Source: Streptosporangium nondiastaticum
Lineage (GTDB): Bacteria; Actinomycetota; Actinomycetes; Streptomycetales; Streptomycetaceae
Direction: 5' to 3'
NCBI RefSeq assembly: GCF_003011965.1
Contig: NZ_PXWG01000004.1
Span: 81,489 to 145,488, forward strand
DNA: 64,000 nucleotides
The notes under the pieces were generated by a model. It was not told where the DNA came from and did not search any database. It worked only from the letters and a program-made list of their open reading frames with translations. The translations under genes and the position numbers were made by a program. Each line of letters starts with the position of its first letter. Position 1 is the first letter of the stretch. Positions 11,565-21,352 of the stretch are shown here, piece after piece.

Positions 11565-12215
11565 TCATCGCGTCCGCGGCGGGGCCGCTGCCTCCAGGTC
11601 GTCGACGCTGCCGGACATGATGGTGCGGACGTGCTCGGTGATGTGCTCGGCCGGCCAGTCCCACCAGGCGAGGTCGAGGAGGCGCGCGACGTCGGCGTCT
11701 GCGTAGCGGCGCCGGATCAGCCGGGCCGGGTTGCCCCCGACGATCCCGTAGTCCGGGACGTCGTCCACGACGACGGCGCCCGAGGCGATGATGGCGCCGT
11801 GGCCGATGCGGACACCGGGCATGACCATGGCCCCGTGCCCGAACCACACGTCGTTGCCGACCACCGTGTCGCCGCGGGCGGGCAGGCCGGTGATGAGGTC
11901 CATGTGCTCCGCCCACGAGCCGCCCATGATGGGGAAGGGGAAGGTCGACGGGCCGTCCATGCGGTGGTTGGCGCCGTTCATGATGAACCGCACGCCCGTG
12001 CCCAGGGCGCAGAACTTGCCGATGACCAGCTTCTCCGGCCCGTAGTGGTAGAGCACGTTCCGGGTCTCGAACGCGGTCGGGTCGTCCGGGTCGTCGTAGT
12101 AGGAGTACTCGCCGACCTCGATCAGCGGAGAGGTGACCAGCGGCTTGAGCAGCACCACGCGCGGCTGCCCCGGCATCGGGTGGATCACGGTGGGATCGGC
12201 GGGAACAGCCGGCAT
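11565..12215 (-). CDS. Vat-like xenobiotic O-acetyltransferase (hexapeptide repeat)
   Basis: Left-handed beta-helix acetyltransferase of the Vat/CatB (xenobiotic acetyltransferase) family. Diagnostic stretches include GEYSYYDDPDDP, LVIGKFCALGTGV, FIMNGANHRMDG with the catalytic His, a hexapeptide segment (VVGNDVWFGHGAMVMPGV), and YGIVGGNPARLIRRR. Known members acetylate streptogramin A or chloramphenicol with acetyl-CoA, but many soil homologues have untested substrates. The start is uncertain: ATG at 12215 (216 aa) has GAAGGA 12 bases upstream and fits the family N-terminus, while ATG at 12257 adds 14 residues. Neighbouring genes give no further hint of substrate. Confidence 0.88.
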   Translation of the reverse strand: MPAVPADPTVIHPMPGQPRVVLLKPLVTSPLIEVGEYSYYDDPDDPTAFETRNVLYHYGPEKLVIGKFCALGTGVRFIMNGANHRMDGPSTFPFPIMGGSWAEHMDLITGLPARGDTVVGNDVWFGHGAMVMPGVRIGHGAIIASGAVVVDDVPDYGIVGGNPARLIRRRYADADVARLLDLAWWDWPAEHITEHVRTIMSGSVDDLEAAAPPRTR

Positions 12216-12421
12216 GACGGGCACCAGTCCTTCGTAATCTGCGGGATCGCGTTCCATGATCATAATTCGGCCGGGGCGGCGGCCCCTGCGCGGTGGCCGA
12301 TTGGCGCTGATGCGCGCGGCGGTGCGGGCTTCTAGCGTTCGGGTGTCTCCCTTCGGCGGCGGCCCGGCGCGGGTCGCCATGCGCGCTCCACTGCGGCGCG
12401 CCGGACATGAACAGGAGAGTC

Positions 12422-12871
12422 ATGTCAGGACACTTCATCCTCAGCAACATCTCCCAGGCCGATCTGGACAACGCCCGTTCCCACGGCGGCACCTGGAGCC
12501 CCCTGCAGCACGGGAACATCGGCTGGAACGCGAACTCCCGCGCAGTGCTGAGCCGGGCGCTCAACAACCAGGACATCCCGAACCGCGACGGGCTGCCGCC
12601 GCACCGCTATCTCATCTTCCAGCAGGCCGGGAACCCCAACATCGAGGTGACGAAGAAGTTCCTCCAGGAGACGCGGGACTCCTGGGCGGACCCGAACCGG
12701 CTGCGCCGTCCGACCGGCAGGGGCCTCGGCCTGCGGGCGCTCAACGCGACGGCCGCGGGCTTGTGGGCACAGAACAAGCTGCACGACTGCCTGGTGGCCC
12801 AGTTCTGGCGGCCCGAGAGCGCGACGGTGACGATCGAGATCTACCACCTCGGCGGCAGGGAAATGACCTGA
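12422..12871 (+). CDS. Hypothetical protein, 149 aa
   Basis: ATG at 12422 has AGGAG six bases upstream, which is better than an ATG five codons earlier. The protein is soluble, with no signal peptide or membrane segment. It is rich in Asn and Trp in its first half (GTWSPLQHGNIGWNANSR) and has a mixed helical middle. The end is a short beta-like segment, SATVTIEIYHLGGREMT. I do not recognise a family. It is divergent from the Vat-like gene and may share its promoter region (12258-12421). Confidence 0.75.
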   Translation: MSGHFILSNISQADLDNARSHGGTWSPLQHGNIGWNANSRAVLSRALNNQDIPNRDGLPPHRYLIFQQAGNPNIEVTKKFLQETRDSWADPNRLRRPTGRGLGLRALNATAAGLWAQNKLHDCLVAQFWRPESATVTIEIYHLGGREMT

Positions 12872-12890
12872 CCCGCGGCGGCCCCGTCCG

Positions 12891-13139
12891 TCACGCCGCG
12901 TCGTAGGCCGCCCAGCCGTCCAGGGTGAAGCCGCCGCCCTCCTTGCGGACTTCCAGGGCACCCGCCCCGCCGCAGGAGGGATGGAGGACCTGCAACGGGC
13001 TGTGGATCAGGTCGCCGACGAAGACGGCACGGTCGGTTCCGGACACGAGCCGCAGCACGGACGAGCCGGGCCGCTCGCGATCGTTGCCCACGCCGGTGTC
13101 GACGAGGACGGCACGCCCACTACGCGCTCGCGCACACGT
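12891..13139 (-). pseudogene. Remnant of a metallo-beta-lactamase-fold hydrolase
   Basis: One minus frame reads RSGRAVLVDTGVGNDRERPG and continues almost directly into AVFVGDLIHSPLQVLHPS. The first resembles the N-terminal beta-hairpin of MBL-fold hydrolases, and the second the C-terminal metal-site segment (GD-x-IH) that normally lies 100 or more residues later. The HxHxDH motif that should lie between is absent. The frame has a stop just upstream (near 13140) and no proper start. This looks like a gene with a large internal deletion and a lost 5' end, lying just before the RAE cassette of rox. Confidence 0.55.
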
Positions 13140-13195
13140 TCAGCAGGGAGTCCGGGACGACGCCGGGGCGGTACCGGACGGCCCGGAACGACGAA

Positions 13196-13222
13196 GGCAA
13201 GGAGGAACGAACACTCCTTGCC
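13196..13222 (+). promoter_or_regulatory. Upstream dyad of RAE cassette 1
   Basis: Perfect 9-bp inverted repeat, GGCAAGGAG / CTCCTTGCC, around a 9-nt spacer. The same arms occur at 58900-58925 with a different 8-nt spacer, so the stem is conserved and the loop is not. The arms carry the same GCAAGG/CCTTGC core as the RAE downstream, in swapped order. Between the dyads lies an A+T-rich core, TTAACTTATAG, also invariant, which is the best promoter candidate. Confidence 0.75.
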
Positions 13223-13230
13223 ACTCTTAA

Positions 13231-14751
<1,521 letters not shown>

Positions 14752-14792
14752 GCACGCGGGGCGGGGCCTCCGGACCTGAGACGGCCCCTGCC

Positions 14793-16376
14793 CTACCCGC
14801 CCGCGGCGACGATGCCCGCCAGCGCGCGTTCGGCGAGGGCTGCGATCGTCAGGGACGGATTGGCGCCGCCCACGCTTCCCGGCAGCAGTGAACCGTCCAC
14901 GACGTACAGGCCCTTGCATCCCTTGACCCGGCCCTCCAGGTCCGTGGAGCTGCCGATCACGCAGCCGCCGACCGGGTGGCCGGTGAAGGGGTGGAGGTTG
15001 TTCACCGTCACCGGGAGGCTGCCCGGGTTGGCCTCGATGACCCGGGTGCTGAAGGCGAGTACGGCGCGGGCCGCGGCCGCCGACTTCTCCCGCGTCCAGT
15101 CCGCCAGCACCACGCGGCGGGTGGCCGGGTCGTACCGGAAGGTGCCCCGGTGGTCGGTGTCCGCGGTCACGGCGAAGGTGGCGGTCGCCGGGAGACCGGC
15201 ATAGCCGGAGAGCAGCCAGTTCTCCACGCGCAGGGGCAGCCCGAATCCGGTGGGGAAGAAGGCGGTGGACGCGCAGGGCGAGCCCTGGGCGGGGCCGATG
15301 GGCTCCAGGGGCTGCGAGCGCAGGTTCCCCTGGTCGCCGTTGTCCCCGAACCCGGTGCCGATGGTGGCCGGCAGGTCGGGCAGACGGCCTTCTTCGCGGG
15401 CGGCCACGAGGAGGCGGTTGGTGTTGAGGGTGCCGGCCGCGAGGAAGAGCATCTCGCACGTGTACTCGGTGGTGCCCAGGGCGGCGCCGTCCTCGCTCAG
15501 CCGCCGTACGACGACGGAGTAGGTGCCGTCGCGCCTGCGCCCGACGGACCGGACCTCGTGCAGCGCGCGCAGTTGGACGTGGCCGGTGGCCAGGGCCGCG
15601 GGAAGGTAGGTGCGGGTGAGGTCCCGTTTGGCTCCGTTGCCGCAGCCGAAGTCGGACTCGCCGATGGTCGCGGACGGCGGGAGGGTGTGGGCGAGCTCCC
15701 GCCGGACGACCTGCCAGTCGAACGTGGAGTCGGCGGGGCGGGTCGTCATCCGCGCGTTGGCCAGCTGCCGGTCCCACAGCCGGGAGTGGGCGAACGGAGC
15801 GGAGCCGTAGACGTCCTCGGGCATCGGGCTCGCGCGCAGCATGGCGCGCACGGCGGGGAACCACCGGCCGGCGAACTCGTCGTAGGGGAGGCCGCGCGGG
15901 TACAGCCTCTCGAAACATGACCGGGGCGGGGCGATCGTCACCCCGGTGTAGACGACGGAGCCGCCGCCGACGGCCGCCCCGCAGGCGATGTCGAGATTGC
16001 GCTCCTCGGACAGCTCCATGACGCCGGGGGCGGGGGTGACGGGGACGGGAAGCATGCCGGGCCACCGGGTGGTGCGGCGGAACCAGAACATCGTGCTGGT
16101 GACCCGGGTGGACGAGCCGAACACCGGCCGGGCGGGGAGCACGGGCCACTCCCGGCCGCGCTCCACGACCAGCGTGTCGACCCCCGCCCGCCCCAGCCGC
16201 AGCGCCGCGACCGAGCCGCCGAAGCCCGAACCGATCACCAGGGCGCGGAAGTGCGTGCGAGACGCGGCGGCTGCGCGGGCCCGGCTGCCGGGCGGGCCGA
16301 GGACGGCTCCGGCGATACCGGCGAGCGCGCCCTTGGCCGCCAGCCCCAGCACGTCCCGGCGGTACGGATCGGGCAC
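14793..16376 (-). CDS. Cholesterol oxidase-type GMC oxidoreductase, Tat-exported
   Basis: FAD flavoenzyme of 527 aa, the size of class I cholesterol oxidases. GTG at 16376 has AGGAGG close upstream. The N-terminus YRRDVLGLAAKGALAGIAGA is a twin-arginine signal, so the enzyme acts outside the cell. Further signs are the FAD site VIGSGFGGSVAALRL and the C-terminal HPVGGCVIG and DGSLLPGSVGGANPSLTIAA blocks, which include the active-site region of this family. Class I enzymes oxidise and isomerise 3-beta-hydroxysterols to the 3-keto-4-ene form, releasing H2O2. An acyl-CoA ligase follows in the same direction upstream, but no ring-degradation genes are present. Confidence 0.9.
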   Translation of the reverse strand: MPDPYRRDVLGLAAKGALAGIAGAVLGPPGSRARAAAASRTHFRALVIGSGFGGSVAALRLGRAGVDTLVVERGREWPVLPARPVFGSSTRVTSTMFWFRRTTRWPGMLPVPVTPAPGVMELSEERNLDIACGAAVGGGSVVYTGVTIAPPRSCFERLYPRGLPYDEFAGRWFPAVRAMLRASPMPEDVYGSAPFAHSRLWDRQLANARMTTRPADSTFDWQVVRRELAHTLPPSATIGESDFGCGNGAKRDLTRTYLPAALATGHVQLRALHEVRSVGRRRDGTYSVVVRRLSEDGAALGTTEYTCEMLFLAAGTLNTNRLLVAAREEGRLPDLPATIGTGFGDNGDQGNLRSQPLEPIGPAQGSPCASTAFFPTGFGLPLRVENWLLSGYAGLPATATFAVTADTDHRGTFRYDPATRRVVLADWTREKSAAAARAVLAFSTRVIEANPGSLPVTVNNLHPFTGHPVGGCVIGSSTDLEGRVKGCKGLYVVDGSLLPGSVGGANPSLTIAALAERALAGIVAAGG

Positions 16377-16530
16377 GGGTCCTCCTGAGGTGTCTCCTCC
16401 TCGCATCCTCGGCCGGAGGGAGGGCGCGAACAGCGCACCAGGCGTCTTGTCCACTCGAAATGATGGGCACGGGGCCGGGTGGGCGACGTCCCCGCGCGGA
16501 GTGGTGCTGAGGCGGCCGCCGCCTCTCGCC

Positions 16531-18102
16531 TCAGCCGGACAGCCGGGACCGCAGCTCCTGCCTGTCCGGCTTGCCCGCCGCCGTCAGGGGGAGGGCGGTT
16601 ACGAGGTGCAGGGCCTCGGGAGCGTAGAGGCGTCCCTTGCGGGAGGTGACGAAGCCCCGGATCTCCTCCAGGGACGGGCGCTGTCCGGCGACGGGCACCA
16701 CTGCCGCATGGACGTGCTCCACCGACTCCTCGTCCCGGGCCCCGAAGACCGTGCACTGGGCGATGGCGGGATGGCTCAGCAGCAGCTCTTCCAGCTCCGC
16801 CGGATAGACGTGGCCCCCGACGACCACGATCATCTCCTTGATCCGGTCCACGATGTAGAGGTAGCCGTCCTCGTCGAGGTAGCCGACGTCGCCGGTGTGC
16901 ACCCAGCCGTCCCGCAGCACCTCGGCGGTCAGCTCCGGCTGCTTCCAGTAGCCGTGCATCATGAAGGGCGAGCGCACCTGCACTTCGCCCCGCTCCCCGG
17001 GCGGCAGGGTGGTGCCCTCGGGGTCGCGGACGGCGATCTCCACGCCGGGCATGGCCCGCCCGACCGTGAGGTGCCCGCCGAAGCCCGTCCGCTCCTGCTC
17101 GCCCGGGCCCGCTTCGGTGATGGACTGCGCCTCGGACTGCCCGTACCAGCCGTAGAGCACGGGCCCCAGCACCTTGGCCGCCTGCCGCAGCCTGACCGGT
17201 GAGGCGGCGGTGCCCCCGTAGGTGATGCGGGTCAGGCTGGACAGGTCGGTGCCGGCCAGGTCCGGGTGGTCGAGGAGCTGGTAGAGCAGGGGCGGCAGCA
17301 GCCAGGTGTGGGTGATGCGCTCGCGCTCGATCGCGGCCAGCACGTCTCCGGGCTCGAAGCCGTGCCGCAGGACCACCGAGCCGCCCCGGTAGAGCGTCAT
17401 GTCGGCGACGATGCCGGCGAGGTGGGCCAGCGCGGTGCAGGCGAGGTAGCGGGGCGGGTCGCCGGCGTCGGCGAGGTGCTGCTCCAGGGAGCGCCGGTAG
17501 GAGCCGTGGGTCATCCGGATGCCCTTGGGAATGCCGGTGGTCCCGCCGGTGTGCCGGATGCACCAGTCGTCGTCCGAGCCCACCGGGGCGCTCATCGGCA
17601 GCGCCGGGCGCCGGGCGGCCGCGGCCAGTACGTCCTCCGGCTCCGGCACGTTCCCGGCGGAGCCGCACGGCCCGAGGGACAGCATCGGGGGGACTCCGGC
17701 AGGGCCGGCGAGCCGGCGCAGCTCACCGGCGGTGGCGTGCCGCTGGGCGTCCACGAGCAGCAGGGAGCAGTCGACGCTCGCCATGATGCCGGCCATGGTC
17801 GGCGCGCTCATGCCCTCGTAGAGGCCGACCACCCGGGCACCGGCCAGATTCGCGGCATAGCGGGCGACGACGGCTTCGGCGGTGTTGCCGGTGAGCAGGG
17901 TGACCGTGGTGCCGCGGCCCGCTCCGCGCTCCGTCAGCTCCGCGGCGAGGCGGTAGACCTGGTCCCGGAATTCCGCCGCCCGGGTCACCAGCCCCTCGGC
18001 GTCGGTGATGACCGCCCGCTCCGGGTCGGCGGACAGTACGTCAAGGACGGCCTCCACGTAGCTGCTGAAGCCGCCTTCCGCGGTGCCGTGGCCATGACTC
18101 AT
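16531..18102 (-). CDS. Acyl-CoA ligase (ANL superfamily)
   Basis: AMP-forming CoA ligase of 523 aa. It shows the P-loop IRHTGGTTGIPKG, the ATP site YGWYGQSEAQSIT, the hinge region GWVHTGDVGYLDEDGYLYIVDR and the catalytic Lys in LTAAGKPDRQEL. There is no carrier-protein domain, so it acts as a free-standing ligase that makes an acyl-CoA via an acyl-adenylate. The pocket does not show a clear substrate. It sits 88 bp downstream of a LysR regulator gene in the same direction and upstream of the cholesterol oxidase-like gene, so the three may form one transcription unit. Confidence 0.92.
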   Translation of the reverse strand: MSHGHGTAEGGFSSYVEAVLDVLSADPERAVITDAEGLVTRAAEFRDQVYRLAAELTERGAGRGTTVTLLTGNTAEAVVARYAANLAGARVVGLYEGMSAPTMAGIMASVDCSLLLVDAQRHATAGELRRLAGPAGVPPMLSLGPCGSAGNVPEPEDVLAAAARRPALPMSAPVGSDDDWCIRHTGGTTGIPKGIRMTHGSYRRSLEQHLADAGDPPRYLACTALAHLAGIVADMTLYRGGSVVLRHGFEPGDVLAAIERERITHTWLLPPLLYQLLDHPDLAGTDLSSLTRITYGGTAASPVRLRQAAKVLGPVLYGWYGQSEAQSITEAGPGEQERTGFGGHLTVGRAMPGVEIAVRDPEGTTLPPGERGEVQVRSPFMMHGYWKQPELTAEVLRDGWVHTGDVGYLDEDGYLYIVDRIKEMIVVVGGHVYPAELEELLLSHPAIAQCTVFGARDEESVEHVHAAVVPVAGQRPSLEEIRGFVTSRKGRLYAPEALHLVTALPLTAAGKPDRQELRSRLSG

Positions 18103-18190
18103 CGCTGTTCTCCCTCGTCGGAACCCCCGTGGCTGCCTTTGACGCTAGTTCCGCCTCCTCATGCGTTCCACGACCAGTTGCGTCATGTGC

Positions 18191-19078
18191 TCATGACTCA
18201 CCGGGCATGAGCCGTTCCATGGCCAGCCGGCGGAAGTCCAGGGCGGCGGGGGAGAGGTAGGCGTTCTCGCGCCACACCAGGGTCAGCGTCCGGTGGCAGT
18301 CCTCGGCGTCCAGCCGCAGCCAGGCCACGGGGCTGCGCTCGGCAAGGGTCCGCCGGGCGATGGCGGGCATCAGGGCGATGCCCAGGCCGACGCCGACCAG
18401 CTCCGGGGTGGCGGCGGCCTCGTCGCCCTCGCAGACCACCCGCGGCGCGAGTCCCTCCCGGGCGAAGAGCCTGTCCAGGAGGGCGCGCTGCCAGTGCCCG
18501 GCGCGCGTGCTGACGAAGTCCTCGTCGGCCAGCTCGGCCACCGTGACGCTCTCCCGGCCGGCCAGCGGATGGCCGGGCGGCACGACCAGCAGCACCTCCT
18601 CCCGCACCAGCTCCTCGGAGCACAGTCCGGGCCCGGCCAGCGGCTGGGAGGCCAGGGCGAAGTCCACCTCGGCGGAGCTCAGGCGCTGCCGCATCGAGTC
18701 CACCGACGCCTGGGACACGTGCACCCTCACTCCGGGGCGGCACGCGCGGAAGGCGGCCAGCACCCCGGCCAGCTGCAGCAGGGTCTCGGCCGCGACGGCG
18801 ACGCGGCCCGGGCCGGCGCCGGCGGCATCGGCCATCTCCCGCCGGGCGTCGTCGAGCTCGGCCAGCGCCCGCTCGACCCGCAGCAGGAAGGCCGCGCCGT
18901 GTTCGTTCAGGCGTATGCGGCGGCCGCGGCGGTCGAAGAGCGGGACGCCGAGCTCGGACTCGAGCCGGATGACGGTCCGGCTCACCGACGGCTGGGCGAC
19001 CCGGAGCTCCTCGGCGGCGCGGCTGATGTGCTGGTGCCGGGCCACGGCCTGGAAATAGCGGAGAGACAGCAGATCCAT
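18191..19078 (-). CDS. LysR-family transcriptional regulator
   Basis: Typical LTTR of 295 aa. The winged helix spans residues 1-60 (LRYFQAVARHQHISRAAEEL, then QPSVSRTVIRLESELGVPLF), followed by the helical linker and a periplasmic-binding-protein-like effector domain. ATG at 19078 begins the canonical MDLLSLRYF start; a start 13 codons further up is less likely. LTTRs often control the next or divergent gene. Candidates here are the acyl-CoA ligase 88 bp downstream and the flavohemoprotein gene about 300 bp away in the opposite direction. Confidence 0.94.
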   Translation of the reverse strand: MDLLSLRYFQAVARHQHISRAAEELRVAQPSVSRTVIRLESELGVPLFDRRGRRIRLNEHGAAFLLRVERALAELDDARREMADAAGAGPGRVAVAAETLLQLAGVLAAFRACRPGVRVHVSQASVDSMRQRLSSAEVDFALASQPLAGPGLCSEELVREEVLLVVPPGHPLAGRESVTVAELADEDFVSTRAGHWQRALLDRLFAREGLAPRVVCEGDEAAATPELVGVGLGIALMPAIARRTLAERSPVAWLRLDAEDCHRTLTLVWRENAYLSPAALDFRRLAMERLMPGES

Positions 19079-19380
19079 GACCGTAGTCTCGCCGGATTTT
19101 CCACTGTCAGTGATCAAGTCGGGGAACGGGGGCGATTCTCCCTAACGGTTACCTAAATCATCACAAGGGTTACGGATGGTCTCGGCAATTCCACAAGTTC
19201 TCGCGGTGAGTTCTAGCGGAAGTGCCTCTTCCTCGCCCCGCGCTCCTCGCTGAGGATCAGGTGGCATCCGGAAGCGGCTGGTCCGCTTCGTCGCCCCGGC
19301 ACCCCATGAGGTCTTGCGTTGATCCCCTTCGGCACCCAGTGGCATTCAGATCGCACGCCGAACGGGGGAGCGCTGTCCCC

Positions 19381-20700
19381 TTGAGATTCCGGATCGGTCG
19401 TCCGAGCAGCACACCCGCACACCCGGCCCCTGAGTACCCTGCCGCGGAATACCGGGACACGGAGTATCCCGTGCCCGTCCGGGCCGGCACCTACGCCGGA
19501 GAGCCGGAGACCGTAGACACGTCAGATGTATCAGACATCTCAGACGCTCCGGATGTGCCGGAAGCGCCTTTGACGGACCACGAGATAGGCCTCATCAGGA
19601 CATCCCTGGCAGTGGTCGAACCCCTCGCGGGGGAGATAACGGTCTACTTCTACGCCATCCTTTTCGCCCGCTATCCCGAAGTCCGTCCCATGTTCCCGCC
19701 GGGAATGGACACCCAGCGCGACCGCCTTCTGCGCGCGCTGCTGCGCGTCGTGGACCTGGTCGACGACCCCCGGAAGCTCGTCCGCTTCTGCGGACACCTC
19801 GGCCGCGACCACCGCAAGTTCGGCACGCTCCCCGCGCACTTCCCCGCCGTGGGCGAATGCCTCCTCGCCTCCCTGGCCCGGTACGCCGGCTCCGCGTGGA
19901 CCCCCGAGATCGCCGCCGCCTGGACGAAGGCGTACGGCACGGTCGCCCAGGTCATGATCAGCGCGGCCGAGGAGGACGAGGCGGTACGACCCGCGGTGTG
20001 GCCCGCCACGGTGGTCCACCGCGTCTCGCGCGGCAACGGCATCGCCGAGATCACCGTACGGCCCCACATGCCCTACGCGTACGCCGCGGGCCAGTACGCC
20101 GGCATCGAGACGCCGTGGTGGCCGAAGCGGTGGCGCTACTACTCCGTCGCCAACGCGCCTCGCGAGGACGGCACCCTCACCTTTCACGTGCGCGCCGTGC
20201 CCGGCGGCTCGGTCAGCGAGGCGCTCGTGCACCGGGCGGCGGTGGGGGACGTCATCCGGCTGGGCCCCCCGATGGGCGACATGGTCCTGGACGTGGCCGA
20301 GCACGAGGAACTCCTTTTCGTGGCCGGCGGCACCGGGCTCGCCCCGATCCGCGCCCTCATCGAGGAGGTCGCCCGCCGAGGGGGACGCAGACGGGTGCAC
20401 CTGTTCCTCGGCGCCCGGACGGGGGCGGAGCTGTACGGCGTCGACGACATGCTCCGGATGGCGCAGAAGCACCACTGGCTGACCATCAGAGGCGCGGTCT
20501 CCGACGAGTACGTCCCCGGGATCCGCGGAACGCTGCCGGAAGTGCTGGCCGACTACGGGCCGTGGTACGAGCACGACGTCTTCCTCAGCGGCCCGGTCCA
20601 GATGGTCGTCACCGCCAAGGAGACGCTCACGCTCAGCGGCACCCGGCCCGACCGCATCCATCACGACCCCTTCGAGACCCCCGTCCTGTCGGCTCCCTGA
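19381..20700 (+). CDS. Flavohemoprotein-like globin-reductase
   Basis: Fusion of an N-terminal globin (about residues 70-195) and a ferredoxin-reductase-type FAD/NAD(P) module. The globin shows VYFYAILFARYP with a distal-site Tyr, and a likely proximal His in GRDHRKFG. The reductase shows RYYSVANAP for FAD and VAGGTGLAPIRALIEE plus FLSGPVQMV for NAD(P). Related proteins are NO dioxygenases or reductases, converting NO to nitrate. The start is unsure: TTG at 19381 has GGGGGAG ten bases upstream, and later GTG codons would also keep the whole globin. The first ~65 residues are a low-complexity Pro/Glu/Asp-rich leader unlike Hmp. The 300 bp before it hold only the presumed divergent promoters. 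Confidence 0.88.
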   Translation: MRFRIGRPSSTPAHPAPEYPAAEYRDTEYPVPVRAGTYAGEPETVDTSDVSDISDAPDVPEAPLTDHEIGLIRTSLAVVEPLAGEITVYFYAILFARYPEVRPMFPPGMDTQRDRLLRALLRVVDLVDDPRKLVRFCGHLGRDHRKFGTLPAHFPAVGECLLASLARYAGSAWTPEIAAAWTKAYGTVAQVMISAAEEDEAVRPAVWPATVVHRVSRGNGIAEITVRPHMPYAYAAGQYAGIETPWWPKRWRYYSVANAPREDGTLTFHVRAVPGGSVSEALVHRAAVGDVIRLGPPMGDMVLDVAEHEELLFVAGGTGLAPIRALIEEVARRGGRRRVHLFLGARTGAELYGVDDMLRMAQKHHWLTIRGAVSDEYVPGIRGTLPEVLADYGPWYEHDVFLSGPVQMVVTAKETLTLSGTRPDRIHHDPFETPVLSAP

Positions 20701-20749
20701 TCCCGCACCGCTCCACCCCGCCGTCCGCCCCTGCCAGGAGAACTCCCTC

Positions 20750-21352
20750 GTGACCTTGCCGCCGCCGCCCTTCGGATCAGCGGGTGAACGTCAGCTGCAG
20801 CAGCACTTCGGCACCGCCGACCGCGCCGACCGCTTCTACGACCAGCAGGTGCGGAGCCGTCTCACCCCCGAGATGCGGGAGTTCATCGGCCGGCAGGCCA
20901 TGGTCTTCCTCGCCAGCGCCGACTCCCGGGGGGAGTGCGACGCCAGCCTCCGGGCCGGCCCGTCGGGGTTCGTCCACGTGATCGACGCCCGCACGCTCGC
21001 CTACCCCGAGTTCGGCGGGAACGGCGTGATGGCCAGCGCCGGCAACATGATCGAGAACCCCCACCTCGGCATGCTGTTCGTGGACTTCACCCACCACCAC
21101 GTGGGGCTGCACGTCAACGGCGTCGCCCACCTCTACCACGACGCCGACCTGCGCAGCATCCATCCCGGCCTGCCCACGGACGTCGCGCCGGGGCGCGGTC
21201 CGGAGATGTGGGTCCACCTCACCGTCGAGGAGGCCTACATCCACTGCTCCAAACACATACCCCACCTGGAACCGGCCCCCCGCCCCGCCGGCCGCGACGC
21301 GAACCGCCCCAGGGACGCGGACTACTTCACCGAAGGAAACCGGCTCAGGTGA
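20750..21352 (+). CDS. Pyridoxamine 5'-phosphate oxidase-fold flavoprotein
   Basis: A 200-aa split-barrel flavin-binding protein of the PNPOx-like family. GTG at 20750 has AGGAG nine bases upstream and lies 50 bp after the flavohemoprotein stop, so both are probably cotranscribed. The central part (FLASADSRGECDASLRAGPSGFV, then GNGVMASAGNMIENPHLGMLFVDF) is the typical FMN-binding core, and YIHCSKHIP lies near the C-terminus. Such proteins reduce or bind flavin or F420-type cofactors and are often partners of oxidoreductases. It need not act on pyridoxamine. Its last 8 bases overlap the end of the convergent gene at 21345. Confidence 0.88.
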   Translation: MTLPPPPFGSAGERQLQQHFGTADRADRFYDQQVRSRLTPEMREFIGRQAMVFLASADSRGECDASLRAGPSGFVHVIDARTLAYPEFGGNGVMASAGNMIENPHLGMLFVDFTHHHVGLHVNGVAHLYHDADLRSIHPGLPTDVAPGRGPEMWVHLTVEEAYIHCSKHIPHLEPAPRPAGRDANRPRDADYFTEGNRLR

